Source: an uncultured Lachnospiraceae bacterium (lineage in GTDB: Bacteria > Bacillota > Clostridia > Lachnospirales > Lachnospiraceae). Taken from it: DNA of 55,821 bases. Location: contig CAMWPB010000026.1 of the NCBI GenBank assembly GCA_947176065.1, positions 1 through 55,821 of the forward strand. The letters run 5' to 3'. Below the pieces are notes generated by a model. That model ran no database searches, was not told where the DNA came from, and was given only the letters and a program-made list of their open reading frames with translations. The translations under genes and the position numbers were made by a program. The number at the start of each line of letters is the position of its first letter. The stretch's first letter is position 1. This document shows, in pieces, positions 1 through 9,291 of this stretch.

Positions 1-1
1 G

Positions 2-541
2 GTGGGGGTGCTGGCGGCGGATCTTTCCCTGAACCGTAACGATTACCGGGCGGGGGAGCGCACCTTTCAGCTCCTGACCCAGGCGGCAGGCCGCGCGGGC
101 CGCGGGGAGAGGCCGGGCGAGGTGGTGATCCAGACTTACCAGCCGGAGCATTACAGTGTGGTCTATGCGGCGAAACAGGATTATCAGGGCTTTTACGGGG
201 AGGAGATCGCCTACAGGGGACTTGTGGGCTACCCGCCCGTGGAACATATGCTGGCGGTTCTCATCGTCTCCCGCGTGCAGGAGGAGGGAGAAGCGCTGGG
301 AAAAGAAATGACCGATTTAGTCAAAAAGGAAATGGCCGACGTGGCAGGGCTTCGGGTGATCGGGCCGGCGGAGGCGGCGATTGGGAAGATAGCTGATCTT
401 TACCGCCATACCTTTTATATCAGACACGGCGCGTATCAAATGTTAGTGGAGGCAAAGGACAGGCTGGAGAATTTTTGCAGGGAGCGGGAGCTTAAGGGAC
501 AGACGGTGCAGTTTGACTTTGACCCCATGAATACCTTTTAG
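2..541 (+). CDS. priA: Primosomal replication-restart helicase PriA, C-terminal part (5' truncated by window edge)
   Basis: This is the last 179 codons of PriA, the 3'-5' superfamily 2 DNA helicase that reloads the replisome at stalled forks. The fragment starts inside the helicase C-terminal lobe: the stretch AADLSLNRNDYRAGERTF followed by QLLTQAAGRAGRG corresponds to helicase motifs V and VI, with the arginine finger in GRAGRG. The remainder (GYPPVEHMLAVLIVSR and the region after it) is the usual PriA C-terminal domain. The zinc-binding and Walker A parts lie upstream of the window. def follows after 38 nt, the common priA-def-fmt arrangement of Firmicutes. The start shown is only the window edge, not a true start codon. 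Confidence 0.95.
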   Translation: MGVLAADLSLNRNDYRAGERTFQLLTQAAGRAGRGERPGEVVIQTYQPEHYSVVYAAKQDYQGFYGEEIAYRGLVGYPPVEHMLAVLIVSRVQEEGEALGKEMTDLVKKEMADVAGLRVIGPAEAAIGKIADLYRHTFYIRHGAYQMLVEAKDRLENFCRERELKGQTVQFDFDPMNTF

Positions 542-579
542 AGAGATAGAAAACAGGAAAGACAGGAGGAAGAAGCAGT

Positions 580-1062
580 ATGGCAACCAGAAAAATCAGG
601 GAGATGGGTGACCCGGTTCTGACAAAGCAGTGCAAGGAGGTGACGGAGCTTACCCCCAGACTGCAGGAGCTGATCGACGATATGTTTGAGACGCTGTACG
701 AGGAGAACGGGGTGGGGCTGGCGGCGCCTCAGGTAGGTATTTTAAAGCAGATTGTGGTAATTGACACCACCGGGGAGGATCCGATTCTGCTTATCAACCC
801 GAAGATACTGGAGACCAGCGGGGAGCAGGACGGCTATGAAGGATGCCTGAGCGTTCCGGGCAAGAGCGGCAAGGTGACCAGACCCAACTATGTGAAGGCG
901 ATTGCCTATGATGAAAATATGGAGCCTTTTGAGATCGAGGGGACGGAGCTTCTTGCCAGAGCGATCTGTCATGAGGTGGATCATCTGAATGGGCATCTGT
1001 ATGTGGAAAAAGTGCACGGGCCTCTTGTGAATACGGAGGATCTGCGCGACGACGAGGAGTGA
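580..1062 (+). CDS. def: Peptide deformylase
   Basis: A metal-dependent hydrolase that removes the N-terminal formyl group from nascent proteins. At 160 aa it has the usual length. All three family motifs are visible: GVGLAAPQ at residues 44-51, EGCLS at 87-91 (metal-binding Cys) and HEVDH at 131-135 (two metal-binding His and the catalytic Glu). The start ATG at 580 is preceded by a GGAGGAAG ribosome binding site. It lies between priA and fmt; Fmt adds the formyl group that this enzyme later removes, so the pair forms one functional unit. Confidence 0.97.
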   Translation: MATRKIREMGDPVLTKQCKEVTELTPRLQELIDDMFETLYEENGVGLAAPQVGILKQIVVIDTTGEDPILLINPKILETSGEQDGYEGCLSVPGKSGKVTRPNYVKAIAYDENMEPFEIEGTELLARAICHEVDHLNGHLYVEKVHGPLVNTEDLRDDEE

Positions 1063-1131
1063 TGCCGACAGGGGATGCAGGCGGGAAACAGCGGAAATTC
1101 CGTGACGACCGGAAAGGAGAGCGTTGCATAT

Positions 1132-2142
1132 ATGAAAGTGGTGTTTATGGGAACGCCCGATTTTGCAGTGGGCGCGTTGGAGGCAATGATAGAGGCCGGG
1201 CATCAGGTGACGGCGGTGGTGACCCAGCCGGATAAACCGAAGGGCAGGGGCAAGGAAGTGCAGATGACGCCCGTAAAAATGTGCGCGTTAAAGCACGGTG
1301 TTCCGGTTTTTCAGCCCGTAAAAATCAAGGAGCCGGATGCGGTGGAGACGCTTCGCGGTTATGAGGCCGATATTTTTGTGGTGGCGGCCTTCGGGCAGAT
1401 TCTCTCGGAGGAGATACTCGAAATGCCGGAGTACGGCTGCGTGAATATCCACGCGTCGCTTTTGCCGAAATACCGGGGAGCGGGGCCGATCCAGTGGGCC
1501 ATCATCAACGGAGAAAAAATAACGGGCGTTACCATCATGCAGATGGATAAAGGACTGGACACCGGGGATATGTTATGTAAGACGGAGGTGGAGATTGCCT
1601 CCGACGAGACGGCGGATACGCTGCATGACAAGCTGGCGTCGGCGGGTGCGCGGCTGATTGTGGAGGCGCTTGCGAAGATTGGGACGGGCGATGTGACGCC
1701 CGTAAAGCAGAACGACGAGGATTCCTGTTATGCGAAGATGCTGAGCAAGTCCATGGGGAAAATCGACTGGCGGATGGAGGCAGGGAAGCTGGACTGCCTG
1801 ATCCGCGGGCTGATTTCATGGCCGGGCGCATCGACGGTTTACCGGGGGAAAAAGCTGAAAATCTGGCAGGAGAAAGTGGCTTCGGAGCAGGAGACGGCAG
1901 CTTTGGAAGGGACTCCGGGGCAAAGGGAAGATTCGCTTGCCGGCAATGCGGGGCCGGGGCAGAAGGGAAACGCGCAGCCGGGCACGGTGGTCCGGGTGGA
2001 TAAGGACGCCTTTTATGTGCAGACAGGGAAGGGCGTTCTCAAGATACTGGAGGTACAGCCGGAGGGCAAAAAGCGTATGGCGGTGAAGGACTTTCTGCTG
2101 GGGTACCCGGTGAAGCCGGGGGATGCGTTTGGGAATGTCTAA
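1132..2142 (+). CDS. fmt: Methionyl-tRNA formyltransferase
   Basis: Transfers a formyl group from 10-formyl-tetrahydrofolate to initiator Met-tRNA. I chose the ATG at 1132 (start MKVVFMGTPDFAV) because GGAAAGGAGA sits just upstream. The frame is open further 5', but that part does not look like the family. The catalytic core NIHASLLPKYRGAGP lies at residues 105-119, with N105 and H107 in the expected places. The protein has 336 aa. Between about residues 251 and 282, in the C-terminal tRNA-binding domain, there is a Gly/Glu/Gln-rich low-complexity insert that looks like a disordered loop. The gene lies directly downstream of def. Confidence 0.96.
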   Translation: MKVVFMGTPDFAVGALEAMIEAGHQVTAVVTQPDKPKGRGKEVQMTPVKMCALKHGVPVFQPVKIKEPDAVETLRGYEADIFVVAAFGQILSEEILEMPEYGCVNIHASLLPKYRGAGPIQWAIINGEKITGVTIMQMDKGLDTGDMLCKTEVEIASDETADTLHDKLASAGARLIVEALAKIGTGDVTPVKQNDEDSCYAKMLSKSMGKIDWRMEAGKLDCLIRGLISWPGASTVYRGKKLKIWQEKVASEQETAALEGTPGQREDSLAGNAGPGQKGNAQPGTVVRVDKDAFYVQTGKGVLKILEVQPEGKKRMAVKDFLLGYPVKPGDAFGNV

Positions 2143-2196
2143 GTCTTGGGTGGAAGAATGCCGGAAGGGATTCTTCGGAAAAACGGAGGTAACGGT

Positions 2197-2913
2197 ATGG
2201 GATATTATGGATATGGATTCGGATATTATTTTGACCCGACATATTTTCTTGTTCTGATCGGGGCGGTGCTCTGTCTTTGGGCGCAGGCCAGAGTCAGTTC
2301 CACTTACAGTAAGTTTTCCAGGGTGCAGAGCCGGACGGGCATGACGGGCGCGCAGGCGGCGCAGAGGATATTGCAGATGTCGGGAATCTATGACGTGCGC
2401 ATTGAGCATGTGGGCGGCAGCCTGACAGATCACTACGATCCGGCCCATAAGGTGCTGCGTCTTTCGGATTCCGTGTACGGCTCGACCTCTGTGGCAGCCA
2501 TCGGGGTGGCGGCCCATGAGTGCGGCCATGCGGTGCAGCACGATAAGGGCTATGCGCCCCTGCAGATTCGCTCGGCACTGGTGCCTGCGGCCAATATCGG
2601 TTCCAAGGCGGGGATTCCGCTGATTATTCTGGGTGCGATTCTGGGGATGAATCAGATGCTGATTCAGATTGGTATCTGGGTGTTTGCGCTGGCGGTGCTC
2701 TTTCAGGTGGTGACCCTGCCCGTGGAGTTCAACGCGTCTTCCAGAGCGCTTGCCATGCTGGGAGATTACGGGATGCTGGAGCGGGACGAGACGGCGGGAT
2801 GCCGGAAGGTGTTGAAGGCTGCGGCCCTGACCTATGTGGCTGCTGCCGCGTCAGCGATCCTGCAGCTTCTCCGGCTGGTGCTTCTGTTCGGAAACAATCG
2901 GAGACGAGATTAA
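2197..2913 (+). CDS. Membrane zinc metallopeptidase, YugP-like (Zn_peptidase_2)
   Basis: A 238-aa membrane protein with the zincin motif HECGH at residues 107-111 (in AAHECGHAVQHDKG). A hydrophobic segment is present near the N-terminus (about 15-30) and several more lie towards the C-terminus (about 130-165, 175-190 and 215-232). The glycine/tyrosine-rich start MGYYGYGFGYYFDP is typical of this family, which is often found beside rsmB and fmt in Clostridia. The start ATG at 2197 follows ACGGAGGT. The physiological substrate is not known. The gene ends 23 nt before the GTG of rsmB. Confidence 0.85.
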   Translation: MGYYGYGFGYYFDPTYFLVLIGAVLCLWAQARVSSTYSKFSRVQSRTGMTGAQAAQRILQMSGIYDVRIEHVGGSLTDHYDPAHKVLRLSDSVYGSTSVAAIGVAAHECGHAVQHDKGYAPLQIRSALVPAANIGSKAGIPLIILGAILGMNQMLIQIGIWVFALAVLFQVVTLPVEFNASSRALAMLGDYGMLERDETAGCRKVLKAAALTYVAAAASAILQLLRLVLLFGNNRRRD

Positions 2914-2936
2914 AAAAGTACACAGGAGAGTATGAC

Positions 2937-4301
2937 GTGGCAGGGATCAACGTACGGGAGATAGTTCTGGATATTCTGCTGGAACTGTCCGGGCAGACAG
3001 AATACAGCAATGTCCTGATCGGGGCGGCGCTGGACAAATACGATTATCTGGACAGTAAGGAAAAGGCGTTTATCAAGCGGGTCAGCGAGGGCACCATTGA
3101 GAGGCGGATACAGCTTGACTACGTGCTGGACCAATATTCAAAAACACCTGTTATGAAAATGAAGCCGCTGATCAGGGAGCTTTTGCGCATGAGCGTGTAT
3201 CAGCTTCTGTTTATGGAGCACATTCCGGCAGCAGCGGTCTGCAACGAGGCGGTGAAGCTGGCGAAAAAGCGCAGATTCCAGAGCCTGCAGGGATATGTGA
3301 ACGGCGTGCTTCGCAATATTGCCAGAGGACGGGAGGAGATGACTTGGCCGGACAGACAGCGAGATCCGCTGGGCTATTTGTCCGTCTGTTATTCTATGCC
3401 GCTTTGGCTTGTAACGCATTTTGCGGAAAACTACGGCAGGGAAGCCTGTGAGAAGATTCTGGAGGCTTATCTGGAGAGGAGGCCGGTGAGCGTCCGTCTG
3501 GATGAGCGGCTTTCGGAAAAGGAGCGGGAAAGCCTGCTTGCCGCATGGGAAAAGGCAGGGGTCAGGGTGCAGGCGCATCCCTATCTGTCCTATGCCGTGG
3601 GCGTGCAGGGCGTGTCCGGCGTCCGCGGTCTTGAGGGGTACCGGGAAGGACGGTTTTCGGTGCAGGATGTCAGCTCCATGCTGGTGGTGGAGACGGCAGG
3701 CATCCGCCCCGGAGATACGGTGATAGACGTCTGTGCGGCTCCCGGCGGCAAGGCGCTTCATGCGGCGGCGAAGCTGAATGGCACGGGTCAGGTCATAGCC
3801 TGTGACGTGAGCCGTTATAAGACGGATAAGATCGAGGAAAACCGTGCCCGGCTCGGAATGGAGAATGTGTCCATCCGGGTGCAGGATGCGAGGGAGAGGG
3901 ACGGTTCCCTTGTGGGAAAGGCGGATGTTCTGCTGGCGGACGTGCCCTGCTCCGGGCTTGGCGTGATCGGGCATAAGCAGGATATCAAGTACCGGGTGAC
4001 GCAGGATTCTCTTTCGGAAATCATAAAACTGCAAAAAGAAATAATAACAAATGTTATAGATTATATTAAGCCGGGCGGTATCCTGATGTACAGCACCTGT
4101 ACCATGAATCCCGGGGAGAACGGGGAGATGACGGCATGGATATGCGAATCCTTTGGTCTGGAGACAGTGGGCATGGAAGACAGGCTTCCCGCAGTACTGG
4201 CCGAAGAAGCGGAACAGGGGATGCTCCAGCTTCTGCCGGGGATACATGAGACGGACGGCTTTTTTATGGCGAAGCTGCGGAAAAAGGAGTCTCCGGCTTA
4301 G
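2937..4301 (+). CDS. rsmB: 16S rRNA (cytosine-967 C5) methyltransferase
   Basis: A SAM-dependent RNA m5C methyltransferase. The N-terminal ~140 residues form a NusB-like RNA-binding domain; the Rossmann domain carries DVCAAPGGK (from residue 264). The two catalytic-site cysteines are visible in DVPCSGLG (C338) and STCTMNPGENG (C388). I chose GTG at 2937 because an AGGAG motif lies 8 nt upstream and the family begins here; the open frame extends 46 codons further back into the metallopeptidase gene without family resemblance. The protein has 454 aa. It belongs to the translation-related run def-fmt-rsmB-rlmN. Confidence 0.93.
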   Translation: MAGINVREIVLDILLELSGQTEYSNVLIGAALDKYDYLDSKEKAFIKRVSEGTIERRIQLDYVLDQYSKTPVMKMKPLIRELLRMSVYQLLFMEHIPAAAVCNEAVKLAKKRRFQSLQGYVNGVLRNIARGREEMTWPDRQRDPLGYLSVCYSMPLWLVTHFAENYGREACEKILEAYLERRPVSVRLDERLSEKERESLLAAWEKAGVRVQAHPYLSYAVGVQGVSGVRGLEGYREGRFSVQDVSSMLVVETAGIRPGDTVIDVCAAPGGKALHAAAKLNGTGQVIACDVSRYKTDKIEENRARLGMENVSIRVQDARERDGSLVGKADVLLADVPCSGLGVIGHKQDIKYRVTQDSLSEIIKLQKEIITNVIDYIKPGGILMYSTCTMNPGENGEMTAWICESFGLETVGMEDRLPAVLAEEAEQGMLQLLPGIHETDGFFMAKLRKKESPA

Positions 4302-4332
4302 GGAAACGGATCGGAGAGAAAGCGGAACTTAT

Positions 4333-5394
4333 ATGGAGAAGAAGGATATCAAGTCCCTCACGCTTGCGGAACTGAAAGCGGAGATGGCGGCGCTCGGCGA
4401 AAAGCCGTTCCGGGCGGTACAGCTTTACGAGTGGATGCACAGGAAACTTTCACGCAGTTTTGAGGAAATGACCAACATTCCGATGGCTATGAAAGAGAAA
4501 TGTGGGGAAAACTATCATTATACGGCGCTGCGCACGGCGGCGGTGCAGGAGTCGGCCATAGACGGCACGAAAAAGTATCTTTTCGCGCTCCCTGACGGCA
4601 ATATGGTGGAGAGCGTCTGGATGCGGTATAAACACGGCAATTCGGTCTGCATTTCCTCTCAGGTGGGCTGCCGTATGGGCTGCCGTTTCTGTGCTTCCAC
4701 GCTGGACGGACTGGTGCGGAACCTTTCGCCGTCGGAGATGCTTGACCAGATCTACGCCATCACGCGGGAGACGGGGGAGCGGGTTTCCAATGTGGTGGTG
4801 ATGGGAAGCGGGGAGCCCCTTGACAATTATGAGAATCTTCTGCGGTTTATCACGCTGCTGACGGATGAGAACGGCCTGCACGTAAGCCAGCGGAATGTGA
4901 CCGTCTCCACCTGCGGGATTGTGCCCGTGATGCGGGAGCTGGCACAGGAGAAGCTGCAGATCACGCTGGCCTTATCCCTTCACGCCGCGACGGACGAAAA
5001 GCGGCGTGAGCTGATGCCCATTGCCAACCGGTATTCGCTGGAGGAGCTGATGGACTGCTGTTCGTACTATTTTGAACAGACCGGGCGGCGGATCACCTTT
5101 GAGTACAGTCTGGTGCGGGACGTCAATGACACGCGCAAGGATGCGGAGACACTGGCGGCCCTGATCCGGGGGTTAAACTGCCATGTGAACCTGATCCCGG
5201 TAAATCCCGTAAAAGAAAGGGCTTATGTACAGTCCGGGAGGCAGGCGGTGGAGGCTTTCGCTGCGCTTCTTGCAAAAAAAGGGATTAACGCGACTGTCCG
5301 CAGGGAGATGGGGCGGGATATCGACGGGGCCTGCGGTCAGCTCAGACGGCGGTTTTTAAGCGCTGAAAGCGCCTTTGCGAATGGCGCGGGCTGA
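4333..5394 (+). CDS. rlmN: Dual-specificity 23S rRNA/tRNA adenine-C2 methyltransferase (radical SAM)
   Basis: Methylates A2503 of 23S rRNA, and A37 in some tRNAs, by radical SAM chemistry. The 353-aa protein carries the iron-sulfur cluster motif C113-x3-C117-x2-C120 (GCRMGCRFCAST), the GSGEPL motif involved in SAM binding, and a C-terminal RREMGRDIDGACGQLR segment with the second catalytic cysteine. The start ATG at 4333 gives the normal length; the frame is open for another 60 codons but only as a shadow of rsmB. The gene is 31 nt downstream of rsmB. Confidence 0.95.
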   Translation: MEKKDIKSLTLAELKAEMAALGEKPFRAVQLYEWMHRKLSRSFEEMTNIPMAMKEKCGENYHYTALRTAAVQESAIDGTKKYLFALPDGNMVESVWMRYKHGNSVCISSQVGCRMGCRFCASTLDGLVRNLSPSEMLDQIYAITRETGERVSNVVVMGSGEPLDNYENLLRFITLLTDENGLHVSQRNVTVSTCGIVPVMRELAQEKLQITLALSLHAATDEKRRELMPIANRYSLEELMDCCSYYFEQTGRRITFEYSLVRDVNDTRKDAETLAALIRGLNCHVNLIPVNPVKERAYVQSGRQAVEAFAALLAKKGINATVRREMGRDIDGACGQLRRRFLSAESAFANGAG

Positions 5395-5427
5395 ACGGCT
5401 GTCATAGGGTAACGCGGTTGAAATAGC

Positions 5428-5456
5428 TTGCTCTTTTACAGGGAATATGCTAACAT
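5428..5456 (+). promoter_or_regulatory. Candidate sigma-A promoter upstream of stp
   Basis: TTGCTC (5428-5433) and TAACAT (5451-5456) are separated by exactly 17 bp, in the 100-bp gap between rlmN and stp. Both hexamers match the housekeeping consensus in four of six positions. No other obvious promoter is visible, so this may start the stp-prkC-rsgA transcript. Confidence 0.4.
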
Positions 5457-5494
5457 GGTTAATTGGTAAAATATGCTAAACGGAGGAATAAGCC

Positions 5495-6241
5495 GTGCTC
5501 AGGTCTTATGCGCTGACAGATATCGGGCGAAGAAGACAATTAAATCAGGATTATATTTATTGCAGTGAGACGCCGGTCGGGAATCTGCCGAACCTCTTTA
5601 TTGTGGCGGACGGCATGGGCGGCCATAAGGCGGGCGATTACGCTTCCGACCTGGCAGTGGAGACTGTGGTTGCGGAAGTGGAGGCATCCTTTGAGAAGAG
5701 TCCCGAGAAGATACTGAATCATGCGATTTCCAAGGCGAACGGGATTTTGCGGAAACGTGCCAGCGAGGACTTTGCCTTAAGCGGTATGGGAACCACGTTT
5801 GTTGCGGCTGCCTGTATCGGACGTTTTCTGGAAGTGGCGAATGTGGGAGACAGCAGACTATATGTAATCGGTGATGAGATTGAGCAGATCACGGAGGATC
5901 ATTCGCTGGTGGAGGAGATGGTCCGGATGGGCGGGATCGGCCGTGAGGAGGCCAGAAATCACCCGGATAAAAATATCATTACCCGCGCGGTAGGTGCGAG
6001 GGATGATGTGGAGGTTGATTTTTTCAATCGGGAATTACAGACAGGAGATATGGTATTACTTTGTTCGGATGGTTTGACTAACATGGTGGACGACGAGACG
6101 ATATGCCGGATTCTGAAAAACGGCAAAAGCCTCAGGGACAGGGTAGAAGAACTGGTAGAGACGGCCAACGTAAACGGTGGCAGAGACAATATATCGGTGA
6201 TCGTTATCGAACCGTTAGCAGACGAGGTAGAACATGATTAA
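5495..6241 (+). CDS. stp: PP2C-family Ser/Thr protein phosphatase (Stp/PrpC)
   Basis: A metal-dependent PPM-family phosphatase that reverses phosphorylation by the adjacent PASTA kinase. The 248-aa protein shows the metal-binding motif VADGMGGH (residues 37-44), a second motif GDSRLYV, the CSDGLTNM motif and the terminal GGRDNISVI. The GTG start at 5495 follows CGGAGGAATAAG. The stop overlaps the start of prkC by 8 nt, indicating translational coupling. Kinase and phosphatase usually control cell-wall and division proteins in Firmicutes. Confidence 0.94.
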   Translation: MLRSYALTDIGRRRQLNQDYIYCSETPVGNLPNLFIVADGMGGHKAGDYASDLAVETVVAEVEASFEKSPEKILNHAISKANGILRKRASEDFALSGMGTTFVAAACIGRFLEVANVGDSRLYVIGDEIEQITEDHSLVEEMVRMGGIGREEARNHPDKNIITRAVGARDDVEVDFFNRELQTGDMVLLCSDGLTNMVDDETICRILKNGKSLRDRVEELVETANVNGGRDNISVIVIEPLADEVEHD

Positions 6242-8336
6242 GATTGGAATGATGATCGCTGACCGGTATGAGATTCTGGAGAAGATCGGTACCGGTGGCA
6301 TGTCGGATGTATATAAAGCGAAAGACCATAAGCTGAACCGTTTTGTGGCGGTGAAGGTTTTGAAGCAGGAATTTAGTGAAAACGCCAATTTTGTGTCCAA
6401 GTTCCGCATCGAGGCACAGGCGGCGGCGGGGCTGATGCACCCCAATATCGTCAATGTCTATGATGTGGGCGAGGAGGGTGAAAACCACTATATCGTCATG
6501 GAGCTGGTGGAGGGAATCACCCTCAAAAAATATATCGAGAAGAAGGCAAGACTCTCTGTCAAGGAGGCGGTGAGCATTGCCATTCAGGTTTCCATGGGCA
6601 TAGAGGCGGCGCATAACAACCACATTATCCACAGGGATATTAAGCCGCAGAATATCATTATATCCAAAGAAGGCAAAGTGAAGGTGACGGACTTTGGCAT
6701 TGCCAAGGCCGCTACCAGCAATACCATCACCTCCAACGTCATGGGGAGCGTACACTACACCTCGCCGGAGCAGGCCAGAGGCGGCTACAGTGATGAGAAG
6801 AGCGATATCTATTCGCTGGGCGTTACCATGTTCGAGATGCTTACGGGCAGAGTGCCCTTTAACGGGGAGACTACGGTAGCCATAGCGATCAAACATATTC
6901 AGGAAGAGTTTCCCTCGCCAAGGGAATATGTGCCGGAAATACCGGTCTGTGTGGAGCAGATCGTTTTTAAGTGCTGTCAGAAAAGCCCGGACAGGAGATA
7001 TCAGTCCATGTCTGAGCTGATTGTGGACTTAAAGCAGTCGCTAATCAGTCCTGACGAGGATTTTGTCAAGGTGACAGACCCGGACGAGGAGGCATCCACT
7101 CGTATGATCACCGACAAAGATATGGTGCAGATCAAGCGCCAGTCGGAGAACCGGGATTCCATGGACGAGGCCATGCGCCTGAAGAAGGATGTCAGGGATC
7201 ATGCGCGTTCCTATGAGGATGATGAGGACGAGGACTGGGACGACGACGAGGAGGACTACGATCCCAAGATGGAGAAGATCACTACCATACTTGCGGTGGT
7301 GGCGGCTCTGCTGATCGGCTGTATTCTGATCTTTCTGGTGGGCAGGGCGATGGGCGTCTTTTCGCTCGGCGGGGAAAAAGCGCCCCAGGAGCAGGAACAG
7401 GAGACGGAGCAGGTGGAGATGATCCGCGTGGTCGGTATGCATGTGGACGAAGCGAAACGCATGCTTCTTGATCTGGAACTGACGCCGGAGATCAAATATG
7501 AGGAGAGCAGCTCTTACGATGCGGGAACGGTGCTCCGCGCCAGCGTACAGGACGGGTTGATGATCAATAAGGGAACTACGGTTGTGCTCACGGTGGCGGA
7601 GGCTGCGGAGGGCGTGCAGGTTCCCGATGCGGCGGGAAAATCCCAGACAGAGGCGACTTCCCTTTTGGAGAAGGAGGGCTTTGTGGTAAATGTGGTGGAG
7701 AGCTACGACCCGCAGGTGGAGAAGGGCATCGTGATTTCCCAGTCACCGGAGGCGGGAACCACGGCATCCGCAGGCTCCAGTATTACCATACGGGTCAGCC
7801 AGGGCGCGGAGGACAATAAGGTCAGGGTGCCTGATGTGGTCGGCATGACCGAGATGGACGCCACGGCCACGCTGACGGAGAGCGGACTTTCCGTTGGAAA
7901 TGTCACAGAGACGACACATGAAGACCCGGCGCTTGCGGGCATGGTGTGCTACCAGAGCTACTCGGTCGGCTCTTATGTGGACAAAGGCACGTCAGTGGAT
8001 CTGCGGATCAGCACAGGGGCTTCCCAGAAGACTTACAAGTATTCGGAGGGGATTGCGGCGCCTACGGAGGATCCTTCTTACCAGAGCGGTATGCAGGTGA
8101 ATGTGACGCTGACTGCCGCGGATGGCACGCAGCTTTTGAATACACAGACGACCACTTTCCCGGTGGGGGTTAACTATACAGGGATCAAGTCGGCCACGGG
8201 AACCATCCACTTTACCTTTACGGTGCAGACGGAGCCGACTACGGTGACCAATCCCGAAACCGGGGAAACGACCACCGAAGGCGGCGGAACGGAGACAAAG
8301 ACGGTGGAGAGACAGGTTAACTTCACGGAAGAATAA
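6234..8336 (+). CDS. prkC: Membrane Ser/Thr kinase with extracellular PASTA domains (PrkC/Stk1)
   Basis: A 700-aa Hanks-type kinase that senses muropeptides or lipid II. The kinase domain (about residues 10-270) has the glycine loop GTGGMS, VAVK with K41, HRDIKPQN (133-140) and DFG (153-155). It is followed by an acidic juxtamembrane linker (about 325-342), one membrane segment (about 349-369) and three PASTA repeats (about 395-455, 459-523 and 529-594). A C-terminal domain of about 100 residues, rich in Thr and beta-prone, follows. The gene is coupled to stp by an 8-nt overlap, and rsgA follows. The neighbouring cell-wall cluster fits its expected targets. Confidence 0.95.
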   Translation: MIKIGMMIADRYEILEKIGTGGMSDVYKAKDHKLNRFVAVKVLKQEFSENANFVSKFRIEAQAAAGLMHPNIVNVYDVGEEGENHYIVMELVEGITLKKYIEKKARLSVKEAVSIAIQVSMGIEAAHNNHIIHRDIKPQNIIISKEGKVKVTDFGIAKAATSNTITSNVMGSVHYTSPEQARGGYSDEKSDIYSLGVTMFEMLTGRVPFNGETTVAIAIKHIQEEFPSPREYVPEIPVCVEQIVFKCCQKSPDRRYQSMSELIVDLKQSLISPDEDFVKVTDPDEEASTRMITDKDMVQIKRQSENRDSMDEAMRLKKDVRDHARSYEDDEDEDWDDDEEDYDPKMEKITTILAVVAALLIGCILIFLVGRAMGVFSLGGEKAPQEQEQETEQVEMIRVVGMHVDEAKRMLLDLELTPEIKYEESSSYDAGTVLRASVQDGLMINKGTTVVLTVAEAAEGVQVPDAAGKSQTEATSLLEKEGFVVNVVESYDPQVEKGIVISQSPEAGTTASAGSSITIRVSQGAEDNKVRVPDVVGMTEMDATATLTESGLSVGNVTETTHEDPALAGMVCYQSYSVGSYVDKGTSVDLRISTGASQKTYKYSEGIAAPTEDPSYQSGMQVNVTLTAADGTQLLNTQTTTFPVGVNYTGIKSATGTIHFTFTVQTEPTTVTNPETGETTTEGGGTETKTVERQVNFTEE

Positions 8337-8337
8337 A

Positions 8338-8393
8338 GCGAGAAGTACTAAGTCTCGCTTGGGAGAATGCCTGAAAAGCGGCATTCTCCGTAC
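8338..8393 (+). repeat. Double hairpin between prkC and rsgA
   Basis: Two consecutive inverted repeats lie in the 76-bp gap: AGCGAGA...TCTCGCT, then GGGAGAATGCC...GGCATTCTCC. There is no T-run after either, so a classical intrinsic terminator is unlikely. A related but degraded hairpin (TAAGTCT, GGAAGAATGCC, GGGATTCTTC) lies at 2142-2180, between fmt and the metallopeptidase gene. Confidence 0.55.
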
Positions 8394-8412
8394 GAAGTAA
8401 AGATGAGGATAT

Positions 8413-9291
8413 ATGAAAGGGAAGATCATGAAAGGAATCGCCGGCTTCTACTATGTGCATGTGGAAGGGCACGGCGTCTATGAGTGTAAGGCGAAGGGCA
8501 TATTCAGAAAAGAGGGAATCAAGCCTCTGGTAGGGGATGACGTGGAGATGGACGTGCTGGATGAGACGGAAAAGCACGGAAATATCCGGGAAATTCTGCC
8601 GCGGAAAAGCGCGCTGGTAAGGCCGGCGGTGGCCAATGTGGATCAGGCGCTTGTTCTCTTTGCGATTGTCAAGCCGGATCCGAACTTTAACCTTCTGGAC
8701 CGCTTTCTGATCCGTATGGAGCAGCAGAGCCTTCCCACGATCATCTGCTTTAACAAAGAAGACATCGCTTCCCCGGAGGAGAAGGAGGCACTGCGGAGCG
8801 CCTATGAGACATGTGGATATCGGGTGTTATTTATAAGCGTTCTGGAAAACAGGGGACTGGATCAGGTCAGAGAGCTTCTGGCAGGAAAAACCACCACGCT
8901 GGCCGGGCCCAGCGGCGTCGGCAAGTCCTCACTGATCAATCAGCTTTCGCCCGCCACACATATGGAGACGGGGGAGATCAGCGAAAAGATCAAGCGGGGC
9001 AGGCACACTACCAGACACTCGGAGATCATCGCGCTGGGGGATGGCGCTTATATTATGGATACGCCGGGCTTTACCTCTCTGGATATGCCAAAGATCACGA
9101 AGGAGGAGCTGGGAGGGTATTATCCCGAGTTTCGGGAGTGTGAGCCATTCTGTAAGTTTCGGGGCTGCGCCCATATCAGCGAGCCGGACTGTAAAGTCAA
9201 GGAAGCCGTGGAAACAGGCGGGATCAGCCGGGTGCGGTATGAGAATTATATGGTTTTGTACCGGGAGCTGAAGGAGGCGAAGCGGTATTAG
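8413..9291 (+). CDS. rsgA: Ribosome small-subunit-dependent GTPase A
   Basis: A circularly permuted GTPase that assists late 30S maturation. The 292-aa protein has an OB-fold N-terminal part, then the G motifs in the permuted order G4 (FNKED), G1 (GPSGVGKSS, residues 165-173) and G3 (DTPGF). It ends with a C-terminal zinc-binding helical domain (ECEPFCKFRGCAHISEPDCKV). The ATG at 8413 gives the standard N-terminus. In many relatives rpe and a thiamine pyrophosphokinase gene follow; here they are replaced by an AT-rich island. Confidence 0.95.
   Translation: MKGKIMKGIAGFYYVHVEGHGVYECKAKGIFRKEGIKPLVGDDVEMDVLDETEKHGNIREILPRKSALVRPAVANVDQALVLFAIVKPDPNFNLLDRFLIRMEQQSLPTIICFNKEDIASPEEKEALRSAYETCGYRVLFISVLENRGLDQVRELLAGKTTTLAGPSGVGKSSLINQLSPATHMETGEISEKIKRGRHTTRHSEIIALGDGAYIMDTPGFTSLDMPKITKEELGGYYPEFRECEPFCKFRGCAHISEPDCKVKEAVETGGISRVRYENYMVLYRELKEAKRY

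Noticed and set aside
3138..4247. A 369-codon minus-strand open frame opposite rsmB
   Set aside because: It overlaps a clearly identified gene, is rich in His, Arg, Gln and Leu as expected for an antisense shadow, and has no start signals.
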